NCBI RefSeq assembly: GCF_018129005.1
Contig: NZ_JAAEDL010000009.1
Span: 1-64,000, forward strand
Reading direction: 5' to 3'
Source of the DNA: Neoroseomonas eburnea
GTDB lineage: Bacteria; Pseudomonadota; Alphaproteobacteria; Acetobacterales; Acetobacteraceae
Length of the DNA: 64,000 bases
This document shows, one piece after another, positions 7,603-15,699 of the stretch; the stretch's first letter is position 1, and every line of letters starts with the position of its first letter. The position numbers and the translations under genes are program-made. The notes beneath the pieces were generated by a model. It saw nothing but the letters and a program-made list of their open reading frames with translations, searched no databases and was not told the origin of the DNA.

Positions 7603-8370
7603 GTGGACATCGCCGGGCTGTTTTCGCTGCAAGGGCGGCGGGCCTTCGTGACCGGGGCCTCGGGCGTGCTCGGTTCGCATTTCGCCCGGGTGCTGCACGG
7701 GGCGGGGGCGCGGGTGGCGCTCGCGGCCCGGCGCATGGAGGCCGTCACGGCGCTGGCGGCGAAGCTCGGCGAAGGTGCGGCGGCGGTGCCGCTGGACGTG
7801 ACCGACCCCGCCACCATCCCCGCCGCCTTCGACGCCGCCGAAGCCGCCCTCGGCGGGCCGTGCGACATCATCGTCAACAATGCCGGCATCGCGGTGACCA
7901 GGCCGCTGCTGCAGCAGGGCATCGAGGACTGGGACGGCGTCATGGCCGTGAACCTGCGCGGCTGCTTCCTGGTCGGCCAGGAAGCGGCGAAGCGCCTGGC
8001 CGCGGCGAAGCTGCCGGGGTCGATCATCAACATCGCCTCGGTGCTGGGGAAGCGCGTGATCCCGGGCGTCGCGGGCTATACGGCCGCCAAGGCCGGGCTG
8101 CTGCACCTGACGCGGCAGATGGCGGTTGAGCTCGCACGGCATTCGATCCGCGTGAACGCGCTGGCGCCGGGCTACCTCGCCACCGACCTCAATCGCGAGT
8201 TCTTCGCCTCCGAACCCGGCCAGGCGATGATCCGGCGCGTGCCGCAGCGCCGGCTGGGCAACCCGGACGACCTCACCGGTCCGCTTCTGCTGCTCGCCTC
8301 CGCCGCGGGTGCCCACATGACGGGGGCGACGCTGACGGTGGATGGCGGCCACTCGGTCAACCCGCTCTAG
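7603..8370 (+). CDS. SDR oxidoreductase, LvaD-like position in a 4-hydroxyacid operon
   Basis: A 255-residue short-chain dehydrogenase with TGASGVLG near the N-terminus, NNAG, catalytic Ser146, Tyr159 and Lys163 (YTAAK), and TVDGGHSV at the end. It starts with GTG at 7603 preceded by AAGGAGA. It is the first gene of a tight operon with an acyl-CoA dehydrogenase, an APH-fold kinase, a DUF6285 protein and an acyl-CoA synthetase. In the Pseudomonas putida levulinate pathway LvaD is an SDR that reduces the 4-keto group of levulinyl-CoA. By context this gene could do the same, but SDR identity alone would not show it. Confidence 0.8.
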   Translation: MDIAGLFSLQGRRAFVTGASGVLGSHFARVLHGAGARVALAARRMEAVTALAAKLGEGAAAVPLDVTDPATIPAAFDAAEAALGGPCDIIVNNAGIAVTRPLLQQGIEDWDGVMAVNLRGCFLVGQEAAKRLAAAKLPGSIINIASVLGKRVIPGVAGYTAAKAGLLHLTRQMAVELARHSIRVNALAPGYLATDLNREFFASEPGQAMIRRVPQRRLGNPDDLTGPLLLLASAAGAHMTGATLTVDGGHSVNPL

Positions 8371-8381
8371 GATCCCGCCCC

Positions 8382-9611
8382 ATGGATTTCGTGCTCCCCC
8401 CCGAGATCGAGGACGTCCGCGTCAGGGTGCGACGCTTCGTCGACGAGCGGCTGATCCCGCTGGAATCCGACCGCGCCAACTACGACGAGCACGACAACAT
8501 CGCGCCGCACGTCCTGACGGACATGCGCCGGCAGGCGAAGGCCGAAGGTCTCTGGGCCTTGCAGATGCCGAAGCGCCTGGGCGGGATGGAACTGCCGCGC
8601 ATCGGCATGGCCGCCTGCTACGAGGAGATGAACCGATCCATCTTCGGCCCCGTCGTGTTCAACAGCGCCGCACCCGACGACGGCAACATGATGATCCTCG
8701 ACAAGGTGTTGCCGGAAGCGATGAAGGAACGCTGGCTGCGGCCCATCGTGGACGGCGCCGTGCAGTCGGCCTTCGCGATGACCGAGCCGGACGGCTGCGG
8801 CTCCGACCCCAACCTGACCTACACGAAGGCCGAGCGCGTCGGCAACGACCGCTGGCGCATCACCGGCCGCAAGCACTTCATCACCGGCGCGGGCAACGCC
8901 AAGGTCTTCATCATCATCGCGCGCACCTCCGACGATGACCGCAAGGGCCTGTCCGCCTTCCTGTTCGATGCCGACACGCCGGGCTGGAAGATCCTCCGCC
9001 GCATCCCGATCATGGGGCCTGAGGAGCATGGCGGGCATTGCGAGCTGGAGTTCGACGGGCTGGAAGTGCCGGATTCCCAGCGGCTGCTCGGCGTCGGCGA
9101 CGGGCTGAAGCTGACGCAGATGCGCCTCGGCGTGGCGCGGCTGACGCATTGCATGCGCTGGCTCGGCCTGGCGCGGCGTTCGCTCGAGATCGCCATGGCG
9201 CGCATCAAGCAGCGCGAATCATTCGGGGCGAAGCTGATCGACCGCGAAAGCGTGCAGGGCCTGGTGGGCCAGGCGGCGATGGAGATCGAGATCGGCCGCC
9301 TGCTGACCATGAAGGCCGCCTGGGCGCTCGACCAGGGCTCCTTCGCGCGCAAGGAGGTGTCGATGGCCAAGATCGTCGTCGCCGACGCGCTGCAGAAATC
9401 CGTGGACACGGCGCTGCAGCTTCTCGGCGCACGCGGCTATTCGAAGGACACCGTGATCGAGTGGATCTACCGCTACGCCCGCCAGGCGCGGCTGGTCGAC
9501 GGTGCCTCCGAAGTGCACCGCATGGTGCTGGCGAATGTGCTGCGCACCGAAGGCGACGGCTTCTTCGCCTGGGGCCAGCCAGATGTCGCGGGCAAGGCCC
9601 GGCATGGATGA
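8382..9611 (+). CDS. acyl-CoA dehydrogenase-fold enzyme, LvaC/ACAD10-11-like
   Basis: A 409-residue ACAD-fold flavoprotein with AFAMTEPDGCGSD (substrate/FAD loop), WRITGRKHFITGAGNAKV and LLGARGYSKDT. The position usually holding the catalytic Glu near the C-terminus reads LVDGASEVHR, with Asp373. As I recall, mammalian ACAD11-type proteins also carry Asp-Gly there. In LvaC and ACAD10/11 the enzyme removes a 4-phosphate from a 4-phosphoacyl-CoA rather than simply dehydrogenating. It sits 11 bp after the SDR and its stop overlaps the kinase start by 8 bp. Assignment to this subgroup rests on operon context plus the Asp. Confidence 0.8.
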   Translation: MDFVLPPEIEDVRVRVRRFVDERLIPLESDRANYDEHDNIAPHVLTDMRRQAKAEGLWALQMPKRLGGMELPRIGMAACYEEMNRSIFGPVVFNSAAPDDGNMMILDKVLPEAMKERWLRPIVDGAVQSAFAMTEPDGCGSDPNLTYTKAERVGNDRWRITGRKHFITGAGNAKVFIIIARTSDDDRKGLSAFLFDADTPGWKILRRIPIMGPEEHGGHCELEFDGLEVPDSQRLLGVGDGLKLTQMRLGVARLTHCMRWLGLARRSLEIAMARIKQRESFGAKLIDRESVQGLVGQAAMEIEIGRLLTMKAAWALDQGSFARKEVSMAKIVVADALQKSVDTALQLLGARGYSKDTVIEWIYRYARQARLVDGASEVHRMVLANVLRTEGDGFFAWGQPDVAGKARHG

Positions 9612-10590
9612 CGCCCGCCGCGCCCGGCTGACGGAATGGCTGCGCGCCGCCTCCGGCGATGCGGCGCTGGCGATCGGGGGGATGACGCTGCTTTCGGGCG
9701 GCGCCATCCAGCAGAACTGGGCGCTCGATGTCTCCGGCGAGCGGTCCTGGGTGCTGCGGACGGACAATGCGGCGACGCTCGCCGTCTCGCATGGCCGCGC
9801 GCAGGAATACGCGCTGCTGCGCGCCGCGCACGCGGCCGGCGTGACGGTGCCGGAGCCGCTGTTCCTGTGCGAGGATCCTTCGATCGTCGGCGCGCCCTTC
9901 TTCGTCATGCGGCGCGTGGCCGGCACCGCCGCGGCGCATCGCGTGGTGAAGGGCGAAACCTTCGGCGGCGGGCGGGAAGCCTGCGTGCGCGCCCTCGGGC
10001 GGGAACTCGCGCGCATCCACACCATCCGGCCGCCGCGCGAGGATCTGCGGTTCCTCGGCGAACCGCCCGCCGACCCCTGCCTCGCCTTCGTGGCCGACCA
10101 GCGTTCAGCGCTCGACCGCCAGCGCCATGCGCGGCCCGTGCTGGAATGGGGCCTGCGGCATCTCGAGCGCACCGCGCCCCCGCCGGTCCCCGCCGTGCTG
10201 GTCCACAACGACTTCCGCACCGGCAACATCATGCTGGACGAGCGCGGCGTGACCGCGGTGCTCGACTGGGAATTCGCCCTGTGGTCGGACCCGCATGCCG
10301 ATCTCGGCTGGCTCTGCGCGAAGTGCTGGCGCTTCGGCAATGACGCGCAGGAGGCCGGCGGCATCGGCCCGCGCGCGGCGCTGTATGAAGGCCATGGCGG
10401 CGTCGACGATGCGCGCGTGCGCTGGTGGGAACTCGCCGCCCATATCCGCTGGGCCTCGATCGCGGTGGACCAGGCGGAACGGCACATCTCCGGCGTCGAG
10501 CGCAACCTGGAACTGGCGCTGACCGGCCACATCGTGCCCGGGCTGGAATGGGAGATCCTGCGCATGGTGGAAGCCCGCAATGCTGCGTGA
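9604..10590 (+). CDS. APH-fold kinase, LvaA-like (4-hydroxyacyl-CoA kinase)
   Basis: A 328-residue aminoglycoside-phosphotransferase-fold kinase. VLVHNDFRTGNIML contains the catalytic loop (His201, Asp203, Asn208), and VLDWEFA contains the metal-binding Asp221. LvaA, and the N-terminal kinase half of ACAD10/11, phosphorylate the 4-hydroxyl of 4-hydroxyacyl-CoA. This gene lies between an LvaC-like dehydrogenase and a DUF6285 protein, the same set as lva. It overlaps its upstream neighbour by 8 bp and its downstream neighbour by 11 bp, which indicates coupled translation. An antibiotic kinase is unlikely in this context. Confidence 0.82.
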   Translation: MDDARRARLTEWLRAASGDAALAIGGMTLLSGGAIQQNWALDVSGERSWVLRTDNAATLAVSHGRAQEYALLRAAHAAGVTVPEPLFLCEDPSIVGAPFFVMRRVAGTAAAHRVVKGETFGGGREACVRALGRELARIHTIRPPREDLRFLGEPPADPCLAFVADQRSALDRQRHARPVLEWGLRHLERTAPPPVPAVLVHNDFRTGNIMLDERGVTAVLDWEFALWSDPHADLGWLCAKCWRFGNDAQEAGGIGPRAALYEGHGGVDDARVRWWELAAHIRWASIAVDQAERHISGVERNLELALTGHIVPGLEWEILRMVEARNAA

Positions 10591-10927
10591 ACCGCCGGAA
10601 GGCCCCGACCTGCTCGCGACCGCGCGGGCGGTGCTGCTGGACGAGCTGCTGCCGGCGCTCCCCGCGGAGAAGGCCTTCGCGGCGCGCATGGTCGCGAACG
10701 CCATCGCGATCGCCTCGCGCGAGGCCGCGCAGGATTCCGCCTGGGAAGCCGAAGCGGTCGCGCGCATGGCCGCGCTCGCCGGCGACCCGCGCGCCTTCGC
10801 CGCCGCCATTCGCGCCGGCCGCTTCGACCCCGGCGCGGCCGGCCATGCCGAGGCCGCAGCGCTGCTGGACGACATCACGCGCGCGCGCTGCGCCGTCAGC
10901 GCGCCGCGCGCCCTCGGCAAGGGATGA
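10580..10927 (+). CDS. DUF6285 small protein, LvaB-like kinase partner
   Basis: A 115-residue, mostly helical, Ala-rich protein beginning MLREPPEGPDLLATARAVLLDELLPALP and containing ARMVANAIAIASRE. These features recall DUF6285, the family of LvaB, a small protein needed together with LvaA for phosphorylation of 4-hydroxyvaleryl-CoA. It has no membrane segment and no recognisable catalytic motif. It overlaps the kinase by 11 bp and the acyl-CoA synthetase by 4 bp (ATGA), so expression in fixed proportion with the kinase is likely. Confidence 0.75.
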   Translation: MLREPPEGPDLLATARAVLLDELLPALPAEKAFAARMVANAIAIASREAAQDSAWEAEAVARMAALAGDPRAFAAAIRAGRFDPGAAGHAEAAALLDDITRARCAVSAPRALGKG

Positions 10928-12543
10928 ACCGGATGGAAGACGACCTGCCGAAATCGGCGGCCAACCACGTCCCGCTCTCGCCGGTCTCCTTCCTCCCCCG
11001 GGCTGCGCGCATCTGGCCGGACCGCACCGCGATCATCCACGGCGCGCGGCGCCTGACCTATGCGCAGTATCTCGAGCGCTGCCGGCGGCTTGCCTCCGCG
11101 CTGCGCCGGGCGGGCGTCGCGCCGGGCGATGTCGTCGCCGCCCTGCTGCCGAACATCCCGGAGATGCTGGAAGCGCACATGGCGGTGCCGATGGCGCATG
11201 CCGTGCTGTGCCCGATCAACACGCGGCTGGATGCGCCGACGGTGCGCTTCATCCTCGGCCATTCCGGCGCGAAGGTGCTGCTGCTGGACCGGGAATTCGC
11301 CGCATTGGCCGCGGCGGCGCTGGACGGCGCCGAGAAACCGCCGCACGTCGTCATCGTGGACGATCCGGAAGGCCCCGGCGGCGCCGCGATCGACGCCACC
11401 CCCTACGAGGAGTTCATCGCCAGCGGCGACGCAGGCTTCCCGGTGGCGCCGCCGCCCGATGAATGGCAGGCGATCTCGCTCTCCTACACCTCCGGCACCA
11501 CGGGCGATCCCAAGGGCGTGGTGGTGCATCACCGCGGCGCCTACCTGAATGCCTGCGGCAATGCGCTGGCCTTCGCGCTGACGCCACGCAGCGTCTATCT
11601 CTGGACGCTGCCGATGTTCCACTGCAATGGCTGGACCTACACTTGGGCGGTCACACTGCAGGGCGGCACGCATGTCTGCCTGCGCCGCGTCGAACCGGTG
11701 CGCATCTTCGCGCTGATCGCGGAACACGGTGTCACGCATCTCTGCGCCGCGCCCGTCGTGCTGACGATGCTGATCCACGCGCCGGCGGACCAGCGCCGAG
11801 CCTTTCCGCACCGGGTCGGCATCGCCACCGGCGGGGCCGCGCCGCCCTCCCCTGTCATCGCCGCGATGGAGGGACTCGGCTTCGACGTCACCCATCTCTA
11901 TGGCCTGACGGAATGCTACGGCCCGTCGCTGCTGTGCGCCTGGCAGCCGGAACTGGCGAACCTCGCCTTGCCGGAGAAGGCCGCCTTCATGGCGCGCCAG
12001 GGCGTGCCGCTGCCCACGCTGGAAGACGCGACGGTGCTCGACCAGGCGACCGGCGCGCGCGTGCCGGCGGACGGCGCGACGCTCGGGGAAATCGCCCTGC
12101 GCGGCAACACGGTGATGAAGGGCTACCTGCGCAATCCGCGTGCGAATGCGGCCGCCTTCGTCGATGGCTGGTTCCGCACCGGGGACCTCGGTGTGCTGCA
12201 CCCCGACGGCTACATCGAGGTGAAGGACCGCGCCAAGGACATCGTCATCTCCGGCGGCGAGAACATCAGCAGCCTGGAGGTGGAAGAAGCGCTCTACCGC
12301 CACCCGGATGTGATGGAAGCCGCCGTCGTCGCCCACCCCGACCCGACATGGGGCGAGGTGCCGCACGCCTTCGTCACGCTGAAGCCCGGCGCTCGCGTGA
12401 CGGAAGCGGACATCATCGCGCATTGCCGCGCGAACCTCGCGCATTTCAAGGCGCCGCGGCACGTCACCTTCGGCGAGCTGCCCAAGACCGCCACCGGCAA
12501 GATCCAGAAGTTCGAGCTGCGCCGAGCCCTGCGGGAGGACTGA
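10924..12543 (+). CDS. acyl-CoA synthetase (AMP-binding), LvaE-like
   Basis: A 539-residue adenylate-forming ligase. SYTSGTTGDPKG (187-198) is the P-loop, LYGLTECYGPS the A5-type motif, FRTGDLGVLHPDGYIEVKDRAKD the A7-A8 region, and TATGKIQKFELR holds the catalytic Lys526. The motif MFHCNGWTYTW is typical of medium-chain acyl-CoA synthetases. As the last gene of the lva-like operon it would activate the free 4-oxo- or 4-hydroxyacid to its CoA ester, the entry step. The true chain length is not evident. Confidence 0.87.
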   Translation: MNRMEDDLPKSAANHVPLSPVSFLPRAARIWPDRTAIIHGARRLTYAQYLERCRRLASALRRAGVAPGDVVAALLPNIPEMLEAHMAVPMAHAVLCPINTRLDAPTVRFILGHSGAKVLLLDREFAALAAAALDGAEKPPHVVIVDDPEGPGGAAIDATPYEEFIASGDAGFPVAPPPDEWQAISLSYTSGTTGDPKGVVVHHRGAYLNACGNALAFALTPRSVYLWTLPMFHCNGWTYTWAVTLQGGTHVCLRRVEPVRIFALIAEHGVTHLCAAPVVLTMLIHAPADQRRAFPHRVGIATGGAAPPSPVIAAMEGLGFDVTHLYGLTECYGPSLLCAWQPELANLALPEKAAFMARQGVPLPTLEDATVLDQATGARVPADGATLGEIALRGNTVMKGYLRNPRANAAAFVDGWFRTGDLGVLHPDGYIEVKDRAKDIVISGGENISSLEVEEALYRHPDVMEAAVVAHPDPTWGEVPHAFVTLKPGARVTEADIIAHCRANLAHFKAPRHVTFGELPKTATGKIQKFELRRALRED

Positions 12544-12547
12544 CCGC

Positions 12548-13279
12548 TCAGCCTCCGCGCGTCGTCGCGGAGGCGACCGCGAGGCGGCGCCGCAGCGCCG
12601 TCCGCATGTCCTCCATCGTCTCCTGCAGGCAGTCCACCGGGATGCGGCCGAGGGCGCGCGCGCAGGCCTCGCGCTGCGTGACGTAGCGCGCGAGCGCTGC
12701 CTCGATCTCCGCCAGCACCGCCGGCTGCGCCGCGAAGCGCGCCCGCGCCGTCTGCGCTTCCTGCACCACCGCGGCGTCGAGTTCCCGCATCCCCTGCACG
12801 GTGCAGATGCGCTGCGCCGCCCATCCGGCGGGCGATGCGCAATCCGCCGCGCGCAGCACGGTCTGCGGCGGTGTCGGCGCCGCCGCCGGCTTGGCCGTCG
12901 GCACGGCGGAGGAACTCGCCGAGGACCCGCCCCCCGGCGCCGCCTGGGCCATCGCCTCCAGGTCCCGCGCCCGTGCCCGCATCGTCCGTCGCAGGCAGGA
13001 CACGGCCTCGCGCTCCACCGGCCCCTGGCAGGCGCGCCGCTCGCCGAGCCAGGCGCGCTGTTCGGCCTGGAGCCGCGCGCGGTCCTGTTCCGGGGCGCGC
13101 TCGTTCACCGCGCGCCAGGCCGCGGCGATCTGGCGGTCCAGCGCGGCGAGATCGCCGAAGGCGCAGATGTTGCGTTCGTCCCAGGCGCGGGCGCGGGCGC
13201 AGTCGAAGGAAGGCCCGGTCTGCGCCAGGGCGGGCAGCGGCAGGGCGAGCAGGGCGGTCAGGAGCGCGCGGCGGATCAT
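12548..13279 (-). CDS. secreted protein with two LprI/DUF1311-like domains
   Basis: A 243-residue exported protein. Signal peptide MIRRALLTALLALPLPALAQ. Two similar cysteine-bearing helical modules follow, FDCARARAWDERNICAFGDLAALDRQ and CASPAGWAAQRICTVQGMRELDAA, each with RAC and CL segments, joined by an Ala/Pro/Ser-rich linker around residues 115-140. The pattern matches DUF1311 (lysozyme inhibitor LprI-like). A role against lysozyme is known for some members only. ATG 13279 is chosen rather than the in-frame GTG at 13288, because it gives a compact signal peptide. It converges on the lva-like operon with a 4 bp gap. Confidence 0.75.
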   Translation of the reverse strand: MIRRALLTALLALPLPALAQTGPSFDCARARAWDERNICAFGDLAALDRQIAAAWRAVNERAPEQDRARLQAEQRAWLGERRACQGPVEREAVSCLRRTMRARARDLEAMAQAAPGGGSSASSSAVPTAKPAAAPTPPQTVLRAADCASPAGWAAQRICTVQGMRELDAAVVQEAQTARARFAAQPAVLAEIEAALARYVTQREACARALGRIPVDCLQETMEDMRTALRRRLAVASATTRGG

Positions 13280-13325
13280 GGCGCGCACCGCAGCACGGCT
13301 TGGCCCGCCGCGTCCACCACGCAGG

Positions 13326-14303
13326 TCACTCGATCGAAACGCCCGCCGCCTGCACCACAGCGCGCCACTTCGTCACCTCCCCGGACAGGAAGCGCAGGGT
13401 CTGCTCCGGCCCGCTGTCGGCCACCGGCTCGATGCCGATCGACAGCAGCTCGGCCTGGAACTCGCCGTCCGCCATGACGCGCCGCGTGGCGTCCGAGAGC
13501 ACCGCCAGCACCTCCCGCGGCGTTCCGGCCGGGGCGGCGAGGATGTTGAAGGTGCTGGCCTCCGCCCCGGCAATGCCCTGTTCGGCGAGCGTCGGGATGT
13601 CGCGGTCCACGGCGCTGCGCGCCGGATGCATCACGGCGGTGATGCGGATGCGCCCGTCCCTGTGCAGCCCGTGCAGCGTGCCGAAGGTATCCACCTGGAA
13701 GGCCGTGGTGCCGGCGACAAGGTCCTGGATCGCCGGCCCGCTGCCGCGATAGGGGATGTGCTCGGCCCGCAGGTCCCCCGCACGCGCCAGGAACAGCGCG
13801 CCCGCCAGGTGGTTCGACGTCCCGACGCCCGAGGAGCCGTAGGACAGCCGGCCGGGCTGCTCCCGCAGCTTCGCCACCAGCTCCGCGGTCGTGCGCGCCC
13901 CCGTCTGCGGTCCCACGCCGAGCACGAAGGGCACCACGCCCAGCAGCGCGATCTGCTCGAAGTCCTTCACCGGGTCGTAGAGCGGCCGCCGGTACACCAG
14001 CGGGCTGGTCACCGCCGAGGACGAGGCATGGAAGATCAGCGAATACCCGTCCGGCCGCGACCGCGCGACATCCTGCGCCCCGATCATCCCGCCGGCGCCG
14101 GCCTTGTTCTCGATCACCACCGTCTGGCCAAGCGCGCGCTGCAGCCGGTCCACGAAGCGCCGCGCGAAGACATCGGTCGGCCCGCCCGGCGCGAAGGGCA
14201 CCACCACGCGCACGGCCCGTGCCGGGAACCGTTCCTGCCCCCACACGACCGGCGCTGCCAGCAGCATGCCGGCCCCGCCACCCAGGAAAACCCTGCGGTC
14301 CAT
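13326..14303 (-). CDS. TctC/Bug-family periplasmic substrate-binding protein
   Basis: A 325-residue tripartite tricarboxylate transporter receptor. Signal peptide MDRRVFLGGGAGMLLAAPVVWG, then RVVVPFAPGGPTDVFARRF and VVIENKAGAGGMIGAQDVARSRPDGYSL, which are the Bug ligand-binding loops. These proteins bind carboxylates such as citrate, tricarballylate or aromatic acids. No TctA or TctB membrane subunit is encoded nearby, which is common for the greatly expanded Bug family. GGGAGG lies 6 nt before the ATG. It is divergent from the CoA-transferase operon, whose substrate it might supply. Confidence 0.9.
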   Translation of the reverse strand: MDRRVFLGGGAGMLLAAPVVWGQERFPARAVRVVVPFAPGGPTDVFARRFVDRLQRALGQTVVIENKAGAGGMIGAQDVARSRPDGYSLIFHASSSAVTSPLVYRRPLYDPVKDFEQIALLGVVPFVLGVGPQTGARTTAELVAKLREQPGRLSYGSSGVGTSNHLAGALFLARAGDLRAEHIPYRGSGPAIQDLVAGTTAFQVDTFGTLHGLHRDGRIRITAVMHPARSAVDRDIPTLAEQGIAGAEASTFNILAAPAGTPREVLAVLSDATRRVMADGEFQAELLSIGIEPVADSGPEQTLRFLSGEVTKWRAVVQAAGVSIE

Positions 14304-14420
14304 GACGTTCCCTCCCTGTCGTTGCCGCCATCCTGCCGTGCGACCCCGCCTTGCGCCAGCCGGGCTTTTCGCGTCGCCCGTCCTGGGCCACCCTGCACGG
14401 CGAAATCCACAGGAGGAAAC

Positions 14421-15629
14421 ATGGCCGGGGCACTCGATGGCCTGCGCGTGGTGGACCTGACGCGGGTGGTGGCAGGCCCGCTCTGCGCGCAGATGCTCGG
14501 CGACCTCGGCGCCGACGTCGCCAAGGTGGAACGCCGCGGCGACGGCGACGACCTGCGCGCCCTCGGCCCGCCCTTCGTCAAGGACAGCGAGGACAGCACC
14601 TATTTCGTCTCGCTGAATCGCAACAAGCGCTCCGTCTCGGTGAATTTCGCCAAGCCCGAGGGCGCGGCGATCCTCAAGCGCATGGCTGCGAAGGCCGACG
14701 TGCTGATCGAGAATTTCCGCGCCGGCACGCTGGCCCGCTACGGCCTCGGCTACGAGGATCTGCGCGCCGTCAACCCGCGGCTGATCTACTGCTCGATCAC
14801 CGGATTCGGCCAGTCCGGCCCCTATGCCGGCCGCTCCGGCTACGACTTCGTCGCCCAGGCGATGGCGGGGCTGATGGAAGTCACCGGCGAGGCCGACGAC
14901 ATCCCCGGCGGCGGCCCGCAGCGCGTCGGCGTGCCGGTCGCCGACATGTTCACCGGCTTCGCCGCGACCGTCGCCATCCTCGCCGCCCTTCGCCACCGCG
15001 ACGCGACGGGCGAAGGCCAGTGCATCGACGTCAACCTGTTCGAGACCATGTCGTCGCTGATGCAGGCGCCGATGTCGTCCTGGCTGAACGCCGGAAGGCT
15101 GTTTCCGCGCAGCGGCAACGACAGCCCGGTCGCCGTGCCCTACGGGGTCTTCGAGGGCTCGGACGCGAAATTCGTCATCGGCGTGCTGAACGACCGCGAA
15201 TTCGTCCGCCTGGCCGAAGCCCTCGGCCATCCCGAATGGTCGGACGACCCGCGCTTCAAGCGCGCGCGAGACCGCTCGGAACATCGCGCCGCGCTGCTCG
15301 ACCGCATGCGCACGTTGCTGAAGACGCGGCCACGCGCCGAATGGCTCGCGAAGCTGGAGGTGGCGAAGATCACCTCCGGGCCGATCAACACCGCGGCGGA
15401 TGTCGAAGCCGACCCGCATATCAGGGCACGCGGGTTGATCGTCGAGATCCCGCACCACAAGGGCGGCACCGTGCGCGTGCCGGGCTCCCCGCTGCATCTT
15501 TCAGCAACGCCGGTCGAGTACCGGCACGGCATCCCGGCACCGGGGGGCGATACCGACGACGTGCTTGCGGATTTCGCGGGGATGACAGCGGAGGAGATCG
15601 GCACCGCCAGGGCGAAGGGGATCGTCTGA
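14421..15629 (+). CDS. CaiB/BaiF family III CoA-transferase
   Basis: A 402-residue CoA-transferase starting LDGLRVVDLTRVVAGP, with LGADVAKVE, ENFRAGTLARYGLGYEDL and YCSITGFGQSGPYA. Asp175 in VPVADMFTG is the expected nucleophile that forms the aspartyl-CoA intermediate. It would activate a carboxylic acid for the dehydrogenases encoded downstream. AGGAGGA lies 5 nt before the ATG. A half-copy of the family A repeat separates it from the next gene (70 bp gap), but the four genes have the same direction and complementary functions. Confidence 0.9.
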   Translation: MAGALDGLRVVDLTRVVAGPLCAQMLGDLGADVAKVERRGDGDDLRALGPPFVKDSEDSTYFVSLNRNKRSVSVNFAKPEGAAILKRMAAKADVLIENFRAGTLARYGLGYEDLRAVNPRLIYCSITGFGQSGPYAGRSGYDFVAQAMAGLMEVTGEADDIPGGGPQRVGVPVADMFTGFAATVAILAALRHRDATGEGQCIDVNLFETMSSLMQAPMSSWLNAGRLFPRSGNDSPVAVPYGVFEGSDAKFVIGVLNDREFVRLAEALGHPEWSDDPRFKRARDRSEHRAALLDRMRTLLKTRPRAEWLAKLEVAKITSGPINTAADVEADPHIRARGLIVEIPHHKGGTVRVPGSPLHLSATPVEYRHGIPAPGGDTDDVLADFAGMTAEEIGTARAKGIV

Positions 15630-15642
15630 TGAACACGCGCGA

Positions 15643-15694
15643 CAAGGTCGGGGGGAGGGAACTCCCCCCGAATCCCCCCTCCTTCTTCGGAGAC
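15643..15694. repeat. family A repeat, partial copy 2
   Basis: The G-run hairpin GGGGGGAGGGAACTCCCCCC plus CCCCCTCCTTCTTCGG, matching one end of the element at 3784-3910. It lies inside the CoA-transferase/dehydrogenase operon, between two genes that are otherwise expected to be cotranscribed. Confidence 0.6.
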
Positions 15695-15699
15695 CGGCC

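Noticed and set aside
9604-10590. Aminoglycoside resistance kinase
   Set aside because: The APH fold is real, but its place among DUF6285, ACAD and acyl-CoA synthetase genes with overlapping frames fits the LvaA-type metabolic kinase far better.
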